Assembly (NCBI RefSeq): GCF_000003815.2
Contig: NC_049980.1
Location: 9,141,594 to 9,205,593, forward strand
Reading direction: 5' to 3'
DNA length: 64,000 nt
Source: Branchiostoma floridae
Taxonomy: Eukaryota > Chordata > Leptocardii > Amphioxiformes > Branchiostomatidae
Shown: positions 22,901 through 31,141 of the stretch, one piece after another
How the letters are laid out: each line of letters begins with the position of its first letter
Position numbering within the stretch: position 1 is the stretch's first letter
Notes under the pieces: generated by a model
The model's database searches: none
What the model saw: only the letters and a program-made list of their open reading frames with translations
Told to the model about the DNA's origin: nothing
Program-made: the position numbers and the translations under genes

Positions 22901-25900
22901 ATAAATACTAATGAGTTTACGTATATAAGATGCGATATCCCTTTTGAAAACTGAAAGTCCTGTTCTCTGATTCTCTGTCAGCTGGTTTGTGGCGACGCCC
23001 ACAGGAACTGATGGTGACGGTTGAGATAGCAGAGTACAGACAATAGGCGGTTTGCTGGTGCCGTTGGATTTCTCTGTTTAGGAGAATGTAATACTCAAAG
23101 CTATGGATGCAATCTGAGCTTTTGTATTATCTAAAGTGAGTCTCATCATATACTAATGTCTTCCATTTTCAGGTTCTGGTATCAGAGTGATGGTGTCTTC
23201 ACGCCAGCACAGCGTGCCGAAATCAGTCGAGTGACACTAGCGCGCGTCATCTGTGACAACACCGGGATCACGCGGCTGCCACGTGACGTGTTCCGTCTGA
23301 CTGACGTGGCCGACATGGTGGCGTGTGAGGACATCCCCGGTATCAACCTGCAGTTCTGGGAGGAAATCCCTGCAGGTACTACAGTACATGCCTATTTAAC
23401 GACACGGCAACAATCATTCTATAGTGCTTTCTGGCACTGTATGCTCTGTTTGCTTTGAAGTAAAGCAGTTGCATTTTGTCGTTTGTAAAATTACCTGTAG
23501 GATATTCAGCATTTTTAATTGAAAAACGACTCTTCCCCAGAGGCGTTGCCAAAATGGTAATCTTGGGGTGTCTTTGCTTCGCACAATTAGTAGCCGCATA
23601 CCTTATATTAGGGACACATACACAGCGTTCCGAGTTGCTTTTAGGAAATAGAGGTGCAAAGCAGAACCAACAAGCTATCTACCACCAAAAAATCAAGATC
23701 ATAGCACATCCAGGTCAAAAGATACAAAAACGGGATATCTGCTGCAGTACCAAGGTCATATACCAGGGGGCCCAAAATTGACCTTGACCTTCATCTTTCC
23801 AACACCTACATACATACTAAATATCATGGCAATCCATCCTGAGGTTCTTGAGTTATGCTGACCACAAATATCCGGAAACACAAACATACAGACAGACAGA
23901 CACACAGACAGACACACCCAAAACTATGTCTTCATTTTTCATGGAGATAATAAAGCGCATTCTCAGAAAAAGTGTCTCAACATTGGATCATAAGAATCTG
24001 CTCGTCTTGCAGGTTCTCCATTTATGATTATGCCTGAACATGACATAAATATGTTGCAGACGAGCCTTGCGGCGAACCAGCGGAAGTTGAGAACGCTCAT
24101 GTGCAGAAGTGCGGCGCCAATTCCCCGGACATTCACATCTACACGTGCGACCCCGGGTACGCCATGTCAGGGGCTGCCGAGATCCGGTGCCTCGGGGGAG
24201 TGCCAGACAACCCACCGCCAGCATGTTCAGGTAAGCCCGATGATGGTTTACGTACTACTTTCTACATTTTACACTCTTTTGCCACCCTGGGTCTCTTATA
24301 CCCCCCTCACAATAGGCGCGATTCGATCGGAAGACTAGTTTACGAACTCTGAATGACATTTTCGTGAGTAAGACGTCCGGTGTTCTCACGATCATCTTGC
24401 GATTTTTACGGATCGCCGGCAGTTTTCAGGAGTCTTACGACGGTCGGGGTGCAGCGAAACATGTTCTTAACATATGCGACTAGTCGAAGGAAATCTCCAA
24501 AATCGCCCAGCTCGTTACCGAGTCGCAGATTGTGCGTACAAATCGTGCGTACCTTGCAAGGGTATCGGTCAATAGTCTTGCGTCAATCCAACGATTGAAG
24601 ACCGATAGGCGAGCAAAGACATAGTTATTAATCATCGAGCGCAAATCGGATGGCGAACGCCCGTCAGTTGGGCAACGTTCGGGCGACGTTCGCCCGACTT
24701 CCGTTTGTTTACAAATATTGAATTTCTGGGAATGTGAGGGTAATTCTAACATTGTGGCCGCTGTGGTAGTATGTAGGCTGGCTTTGTGACACACTTTCTT
24801 TTCTTGCGTCATTTCTATTATGCCCGCGCATTCCATTCATTGGTTAAAAAGATTACGACAACAAAATAAGCAACATTTATTGATCTCTTGCCTTTTTTGA
24901 GGAACGTTTTGTGTTACCTTGTCCGCGTGCAAGAGGTCATGGGAGGTTCATTATCATAGATTTATTCACCGTCGATCTCACGAGCCTCGCGTATATGTGA
25001 GGGGGACAGTTTTGAGGCGAAAAATACGCAAGACCATCTTAAGATCTTAAAATCAGCCGACCTTCCTGCGATCGCGAAGAACGTCCGAAGATCGTATATA
25101 ATGTGAGGGGGGTATAACGACGACGTAACGACGTTTGTATCTTTCACGCTGAGCGCGATTGAAAGTGGTCCATAGACTTTTATCTCATCGCCCGGTTGCT
25201 ATAAACTCATCGCCCGGTTGCTGTAAACGTCTCCTTGCCTTTTAGCTACATGTAACTTAGGTATTTCTTCAATGAGGCAACGCTGAAACATTCCTCTACT
25301 CTGAAGAATAAAAGCGAAATGTACTGTTTCTACTCTACTTCCTTCTGTCTTGACCTTGACTTTATGTTACAGCCAACACCAGATTATGAGAACACTCTAA
25401 GATCTAAAACAGCTTCACGTACTGTAAATGCATTTAAGTTCGCGGGGATTTAATTTCGCGTTAGTGGGAAAAGGGACTTTTCGCGGTGGTTTTAAGTTCA
25501 CGGTAGCAACATGCACTGCTATGGAAAAATGTTCGCGGTGGTGAAGCGACCACCGCGAAAAACGCGATTATTAAACCACCGCGAAAGTTTCTGCATTTAC
25601 AGTATTTGCAACTTATAAAATTTGTGTGACTATACAGATGAAGACGGCTGTTCGCCAAACCCATGTCACCCGAAAGCCACCTGCACGGACAACCCAGCCC
25701 CTGACGTCGGTGCCACCTGTGTCTGTGAGGATGGTTACATAGGAGACGGTTTAGCGGATCCGGATGGAACTGGATGCAAAAGTATGCAATGATACAGAAA
25801 TCGATTTGTTTCGAATTCAATGGAGGTAAACTTGCAATCCGTCATAGTTTTAATTTTCATAAAGTACCTGGTCACAAGTTGTCTGGTAAGAATCATCATC

Positions 25901-27734
25901 CAACAATGACCGAGCAAGATGCCCGTAGTTGTTATATTATGACAGTAACTATCCTTGCGTATCTTTCGTTTAACCTCCAGCTTGCCCCGAGCGGTACCCT
26001 AAACTACACCCTTCCGGGACCTTCGGCATCTACCAGAACCAGTGCTTTTGGTATTCCCCAAGGAAGCACAAAAGGCGGCTGACCTACGAGAAGGCCAAGC
26101 TGGAGTGCGAGTCGAATAGGGGCACGTTGGCCATGATCAAAGACGACGATATGCAGACATTTATGTTATCCCTACTGAAGAAAAAAAGGCAAAGGTAAAC
26201 ACTTTTTTTTCGTTAAACACATAGAATATATACATACATTATTTTCATTAACAGATTCATGTTAATTGGGGGGTTTACTGGTCGTTTCACTACGTTTTCA
26301 GTTCGCTACAATTTGCTTCGCTACATACCAAGTCGTTTCGCAACATGGCACAGGTAGTATCGCTACATTTGAATGATATTTCTCTAGATAGACATGAATG
26401 AAACACCTGTTTGATCCAGGAGTTCTACCTTTGCCACATTATCCTGGTGTGACATCTAAACTGGTGGGATTAGTATAATGATTCAGGGGGCAGATTGGTT
26501 TACATCAGTACCGTTTGCTGTATCTTGTATGACATACGGACATAGGGCGACAGCCTGCTAAGATAGAAGTCATACGTGATTGCAGGAACCTTTTTAATGC
26601 CGTGTGTGCATCTAGAAAATTACATTCAAAAATGTAGCAAAGCAACTTGTGTCATGCACCAAAACGATTTGGCGAACTGACAATGTAGCGAAACGACTGT
26701 TATCTTATTGGGACCTGTTCACCTATAGCTTATCATTTATCTATTCCAGACTCAATAACCATTGCTTCTCCTTTTCACTACATCTACATTTCAGGAAATA
26801 CTGGATTGGCCTGGATGACATTTATGAGGAGGAAAAGTTCATGTGGAATGACGGCACCAAGCTGGGAGGCTACAATAAGTTCAAGTCTAACAGCCCTCAC
26901 GAAATCAGGGACTGTGTGTCGCTGTGGAGGACGAACAAGCTGAGCCGTTGGTACTGCGTGGACTGTGAGCTGAGGCTGCCTTACATCTGTCAGCTGGGTG
27001 AGCCGTCTGTTTGATATTATTTTATTACAGACTTAGGCCAAACCGTCTTGATTTTATAGATGACATCCTATGGAGACACCAAAATTAATGCGCGGGCGAA
27101 AAAAGAAAAATTCAGCCTCAAAGAAATACTGCTAATCCACAGAACTAAACATCCAGACCATTCTTTCCTAGTCTTTGTTTGTCTTATGTCCCTTCCAATA
27201 AGATTGTAAGAGAAATCGTACTTTCAATCATGTTAAACAGTTTATATTGCTCTTCTTGTTTAAAGAAGGTTAAGGGGTACTACGGTCCCATGCTCTGACC
27301 ATGTGCCTTCTTACCCTGGAGGGCAGATCCTCTGGCAAACACGCAATTCTGATGGACCAGGGATGCTATGTAACATGTGGCCACATTTTTTTAAGAACAA
27401 GCGAAAACCATTGTGCGCGCGGATGTCGTTGGGAGTAGCCTTTAACCATTTCCCCATATATTCTGTTTGCATATAAGAATATGACTTCTCCGAGTTTGAT
27501 TTATCATAATCGAACGAAATTTAAAGATTATAGTGAGCAACCTCACCCACCAAATCTCAACCACAGATAGAACCTTGTATGCTTACGATCATGGCACCCA
27601 GCATAGTCTGGAGAAGGTCAAGGAGTAACCATGGTCGGCTATGTGTGACAGAAGTTCATGAACGCAACAAGGCTTCCTTCAATATTTAAATTCTAACAAG
27701 TTTACTGTATCTTACAGGTGGTACTAAGAAGTAA
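13968..27734 (+). CDS. Secreted SMB-heme peroxidase-Sushi-EGF-C-type lectin protein (thyroid-peroxidase-like)
   Basis: About 1054 residues in 20 exons: 13968-14172, 15094-15217, 15775-15839, 15932-16081, 16260-16561, 17335-17462, 17743-17845, 17956-18110, 19017-19131, 19575-19821, 20088-20218, 20818-20961, 21911-22058, 22570-22765, 23173-23375, 24060-24230, 25638-25781, 25981-26195, 26795-26997, 27718-27734. Introns are GT-AG and phases agree, except for one extra T in exon 18 (T run 26160-26163). Domains: signal peptide 1-23; somatomedin-B with ten Cys, about 25-67; heme peroxidase about 130-800; Sushi 806-862; EGF 863-910; C-type lectin 911-1050. The active site is complete: D307, H308 and D309 (QWGQFLDHD), calcium loop T393-S399, R466, E469, proximal H563, N648. 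The H563-N648 and R466-H563 spacings equal those of myeloperoxidase. V470 replaces the myeloperoxidase sulfonium Met. The enzyme probably oxidises halide or iodide with H2O2 outside the cell. Peroxidase-CCP-EGF is the order of vertebrate thyroid peroxidase. Here an SMB domain is added in front, and a lectin domain replaces the membrane anchor. Confidence 0.9.
17076..17280. mobile_element. Intronic MITE with 17 bp TIRs
   Basis: GGTCATATAGGTCGTGC at 17076 and GCACGACCTATGTGACC ending at 17280 are inverted repeats with one mismatch. It lies in peroxidase intron 5, just upstream of the exon starting at 17335, and has no coding capacity. Confidence 0.65.
18496..18906. mobile_element. hAT-type non-autonomous transposon with perfect 8 bp TSD
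   Basis: The ends TAGGGGTGGTGGTACCGGTA and (inverted) CAGGGGTGGGTACCGATA match, and GCCCCAAC occurs directly on both sides (18488-18495 and 18907-18914). An 8 bp duplication with CAGGGGTGGG-like ends is typical of hAT elements. The 411 bp interior has no transposase. It lies in peroxidase intron 8. Confidence 0.9.
20297..20694. mobile_element. Intronic MITE, ACGTCACATT-GGGGCCC family
   Basis: The left end CTAACGTCACATTTCC followed by GGGGCCCGG is mirrored by the right end GGGGCCCCAAGGTAATGTGA followed by CGTAGG. Fragments of the same family occur at about 15253-15300 and 19255-19300 in neighbouring introns, and a related GGGGCCCGG/TTAAGTC block lies near 55085-55130. It lies in peroxidase intron 11. 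Confidence 0.65.
21231..21563. mobile_element. Second copy of the GCTAAGGGC MITE, in peroxidase intron 12
   Basis: The ends AAGCTAAGGGC and GCCCTTAGCTT are perfect inverted repeats, and the interior matches the copy at 3394-3732 over nearly its whole length. Finding two copies in 18 kb shows that the family is abundant. Confidence 0.85.
22797..23093. mobile_element. Intronic MITE with about 93 bp TIRs
   Basis: The left arm (22797-22889, with CATTCTCCTA, ATCCAACGGCGCCAGC, AAACCGCCTAT and GCTATCTCAACCGTCA) is the near-perfect complement of the right arm (about 23000-23093). The loop is about 110 bp. It lies in peroxidase intron 14. Confidence 0.88.
23765..23935 (-). repeat. Dispersed repeat ending in CAGACA/ACACAC microsatellite
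   Basis: The block from GGGGGCCCAAAATTGACC through CTAAATATCATGG to the CAGACAGACAGACACACAG run is an inverted relative of 51600-51730 (which reads TGTGTCTGTG, GATGATATTTGGTAGGTGG, GATAATGGGCCCCC). It also resembles 46598-46715. It looks like a SINE or LINE tail family with a variable dinucleotide end. It lies in peroxidase intron 15. Confidence 0.6.
24296..25117. mobile_element. Larger TTATACCCC-family transposon in peroxidase intron 16
   Basis: The ends TTATACCCCCCTCACA (24296) and TGTGAGGGGGGTATAA (ending 25117) are perfect inverted repeats over 16 bp. The right 165 bp is homologous to the MITE at 4364-4601. The extra interior of about 600 bp carries no recognisable transposase. It is probably the longer, still non-autonomous member of the family. 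Confidence 0.82.
25420..25604. mobile_element. MITE, TACTGTAAATGC family
   Basis: TACTGTAAATGCATTTAAG followed by TTCGCGG is mirrored by CCGCGAAAGTTTCTGCATTT followed by ACAGTA. The interior has repeated CACCGCGAAA and TTCGCGGTGG motifs that can form a second nested stem. A broken copy lies at 59496. It ends only 33 bp before the EGF exon of the peroxidase gene. Confidence 0.85.
26281..26698. mobile_element. Intronic inverted-repeat element, GTCGTTTCGCTAC family
   Basis: The left arm GTCGTTTCACTACGTTTTCA followed by GTTCGC is mirrored by the right arm GCGAACTGACAATGTAGCGA followed by AACGAC. Further weaker pairing (GTTTCGC/GTAGCAAAG motifs) extends the arms to about 90 bp. It lies in peroxidase intron 18, between the two lectin exons. 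Confidence 0.7.
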
Positions 27735-28850
27735 GACACGGACAGTGACACCAAAGGCGCCGGGACATCGTGAAAGAGTTCACAAGTTGATTCAAGATAT
27801 TTACGCACGTAAAAGGGTCACTATGATTAGCCACTGGCTACTCATACGCTATAGTGTACGTTGCAGGGTAATTTTATTTGTAAATTTAGTCACTTAAATC
27901 GTATACTTTTATGATTTTAGAGGTATCTTTAATGGCGATCAACTGTCGCGGGTTCCGACTACATGGTACATGCCATGACATTAGTTCTTATGAATTGATA
28001 TTATGGTTCTTATAGATAGATAAGTTAACCATATTCTAACAAGATGATTAGGAAGCTATGGATTTTGAAAAGGACCATTTAAATATTTTATGAATTATAT
28101 ACTTTTATATTTTACGCCGTTCCTTTATTCGCTATAAATGTCCATATTTGTAGATTATGTTACTTTTATGTTTGACTTCAAACACTTCATGTGCCAGTCT
28201 AATAATTATATATTATGATATCAAAATGATATTTCTACTTACGTAAAAAAAGGCAAAATGATGTTCAAGTTTGCACAAAATCTATGCATGCTTGACCTTT
28301 TGTGCAAGAAGGCAGCACATGTACAGTCATCATGGAAAATTCTTTAACTTTCCGTACCGTTTCACCCAAGTGACTTTTACTTTTCTTGTGTCTTGTCTTG
28401 TACTTTTCTGAAATGTCTATTCTTCAGGACTTTTCATTAATGTTTACAACATTTTGATCGATATACCATGCCATTTTATGATATTATCAATAGATGTGTT
28501 ATAACTTATGATTTACAAGACGAAGGTTACGATGTCATGATCTTCTGGCATGTATCTTGATGTAGATAACAGATTCGTAGTCATAGTAAATTGCATCAGG
28601 ATTATAATGCAAATTTGCTGACAAGTTTTTTTATATCTTACCTGGACGTTTTATACCCCTTTACCACTGTCTAGATATGCTGCAGGTTTCAGAACTAAGA
28701 TAGGAGTCATTTCGAATGTTGCAAAGACATGCTTGCACAAATTTAAAAGAAAAATATCAATTTTCAGTGTTTCTGAAACATTGATCATTCTGTGTGCGCT
28801 GTGCTATGTATTACGTGTCCTTAGGTTTCATAGGTTTGGTTTGGTCATCG
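27735..28850. other. 3' flank of the peroxidase gene, probable 3' UTR and spacer
   Basis: AT-rich DNA after the stop codon. A 3' UTR is likely here, but I cannot fix a poly-A site. No further lectin or peroxidase exon was found. Confidence 0.4.
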
Positions 28851-29030
28851 GAAAGTGTGACAGTGCGCAATGGATAGGACGTTTCGCCCAGCACTTAGCA
28901 GCCCCTGGTTAACGGTTCGTAGTTCCTGATATGCCTCGATGTCTTGTCGATGCCTTGGGAAAGGCACTTTTAAAAAGTCTTTCCACGACTTTCCTTACTT
29001 CACTCCGGTGTAAGTGATCGAGTGACGTCC
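28850..29030 (+). repeat. tRNA-related SINE, second copy
   Basis: A degenerate tRNA-like head (GTGCGCAATGGATAGGACG, GGTTAACGGTTCGTAGTTCC) is followed by GCCTTGGGAAAGGCACTTTT and a tail TTACTTCACTCCGGTGTAA. The central block matches the SINE at 1044-1200. The head cannot fold as a sound tRNA. Confidence 0.6.
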
Positions 29031-29718
29031 TAGGATAGAACGTTAGATAGATGCCCCTGTTTGAGTAGAGACACACATCGTGAACGCTGAAAAAAACAAT
29101 ATTAATGCACTTATTGAAAATAGTAGGGTCCTTTCCGGCGTGAGTGGTTCATTATCTTTACACTCCAAGAACTGGCCTTCTCTGTTTACAGGCTGGAGTG
29201 CTTTGCTTACTTGTGACGGCCGCGTAATGAAGAGCGATTCCTAGCAGAGATTGCCAGTACTGCAGCTCATCCTTACAGTGAGTTGTAGAGTTGATGAGGC
29301 TTTGGACAATAGATATTCAATGCATGCAGCGCCGGTTATGATTTACAGACGTTTGGGAACATTGATAAACTGTTCCACAACACAATCGACCATTGGCATT
29401 GAAAAAAGTCTCTTTCTCTGTCGTTATATTTTCAAGATGATGATCATGGCAACAAAGTGTGATTATGGAAATTACTGAGTTATCTGGTGTGAAATATACT
29501 GCACAGCATATACTCATAAACGTATATTCATACAGCAACCTGTTGGGTTCGGTGATGAAGTAGAAAATAAACATATAAGCTCTCAGTATTGGCAGAAAGT
29601 CAATGTCTGAATGTACCAAAAGAACGCATGTAATGGCACGAGGAATTCAACTAAGGGTTATCAGGTGGCATCTAGAAGCGTGAGGAGGCATGAAAGATAA
29701 AAAGTCACCAAAAGGTCG
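29031..29718. other. Spacer before the large transposon
   Basis: No coding signal. It separates the 3' side of the peroxidase gene from the target-site duplication at 29719. Confidence 0.4.
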
Positions 29719-29725
29719 ATCTGGG

Positions 29726-29756
29726 CATAGGCGCTAGGCCAATGAATTCTTGTTGA
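29726..29756 (+). repeat. Left terminal inverted repeat of the P-like transposon
   Basis: It contains TAGGCCAATGAATTCTTG at 29735-29752. The inner 22 bp match the right TIR at 20 positions, and the outer 9 bp at 7. It is preceded by the target duplicate ATCTGGG. Confidence 0.92.
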
Positions 29757-29814
29757 TTCGTCCGTACATTATCGTTCTGTGCCGAGTTGCCGGGTTGGAA
29801 AGTACTGGGGATTA

Positions 29815-29950
29815 CCCGAAGGTCGGGGAATAGGGCGAAGCCGACCAATCAGCGTTGGAGTTTCTGCACCCGAAGGTCGGCGAAGCCGACCAATCGGCGT
29901 AGCCGATTGTGAGCGCGGCGAAGCCGCGCAGCGAGCGAAGCGAGCTAGGT
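29815..29950. repeat. GC-rich subterminal repeats of the P-like transposon
   Basis: Two copies of ACCCGAAGGTCGG...GCGAAGCCGACCAATC (about 29815 and 29867) are followed by short palindromic units (GGCGTAGCC, GCGGCGAAGCCGCGC, GCGAGCGAAGCGAGC). Repeats just inside the TIR often serve as transposase binding sites, but that role is inference here. Confidence 0.6.
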
Positions 29951-30106
29951 GGGAAAGGCCTTTTCTACTATCGCCGTTTTCTGCAAAATTCTAATATCTA
30001 AGTCAAAATTTTGAAGTGATTTATGTTCGTCGAGTTATTTGGAGGCCATTCAACGTACAAAGTGCACATAATAGTTATTTCGAATTAAAATAAACGCCAC
30101 TGAAAT

Positions 30107-30734
30107 TTGGTCGATTTCCGGGACACTGCGTTACCAGCAGTGCGGCGGCGGCCGCACCACGTCGCTGCTGCACAAGATGATGACATCATTGCCAGCCAAT
30201 CAGAGATAGCACAGTTGAACTATGACCCACATTTCCCGCCGAAATTGTTCTGCAGCCAGGCTTGCGACGATTTCACCTCGACCAAATTTCTCGGTAAGTG
30301 GGCGACCCATTTGACAGTAAAATACAGTTTTCGTAACTCTTGAAGGCAACTTCGCTATTCCTTGTTGTGTAGAAAGTTCTGCTGTCCGGAACACCAGCTG
30401 CTAAAGGCAGATTCGTTATATATATTGACTAGTGTAGTGCTGGCTGTCACTGACACAGAAGGGGGAGGGGGGTGAGTTGTGATGATTTTTGGCGGGAGAT
30501 ATATCATTTCTTTTGTCTGACTCCGTGTAAATGTGAACGGAGCTTCTCTAAAAGACCGTTAACTTGTATTATATGTAATGGGGAAAATTTAAGTTGTGAC
30601 ATTAACGTTACGAGTTGTCCAAAATGTAATTTTTGTTGTGTCGTTCTGGTTGCAGAAACCAAGGACGTTATATCAGGTCCTTGCAGAAACACAGTACCAG
30701 ATCCAAGATGCGGTGTTGATCGGCTTGGAGGCAG
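30107..30734 (+). other. Candidate 5' exons of the helicase gene
   Basis: A strong donor follows TTTCTCG at 30293, an acceptor TTGCAG precedes 30656, a donor follows GGAGGCAG at 30734, and an acceptor CTGTAG ends at 31140. Joining 30107-30293, 30656-30734 and 31141 onward keeps one open frame (...KFLETKDVISG...GGR then MACL). The first exon has no ATG after its upstream stop, so these may be 5' UTR exons, with translation starting at 31142. Confidence 0.4.
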
Positions 30735-31141
30735 GTTTGCTTTAGGTGGCAGTAGTTTAGGTAGTTTAGTATGTAGAATAGAACACTGCTAGTGTTAGTT
30801 AATGTATTGATTCTTCTTAATGATAGATTTTCGACTGTTCCTTTGGGTTTTCGGTCATATTGTCATGGAAATGTAAACTTCTAGTTTCTACAGTAGAAAC
30901 AGGGTTGCCACAATGTGTTTCTGAAACCATTTTTTAACAGTACATTTCCTACTGTGACAGTTTTTTCATATTCGTTATGGAAATGTTATTCTGAAACCAT
31001 TTTTATCTATAGATTTTCAACAGTTTTGTTCAGATGTAATTTCTAATGTAAATTAGTTATAGTAGAAAACAGGGAGAGGGTTGCCATGATGTGATTCTTG
31101 AACATTGTTTGATATAGGGACAAAATTGGGCCCGCTGTAGG

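Noticed and set aside
30472-30792. Cysteine-rich plus-strand frame inside the transposon
   Set aside because: It starts at a non-ATG codon and spans a likely intron end. Only its last part (30656-30734) fits an exon, and the Cys spacing matches no zinc finger that I recognise.
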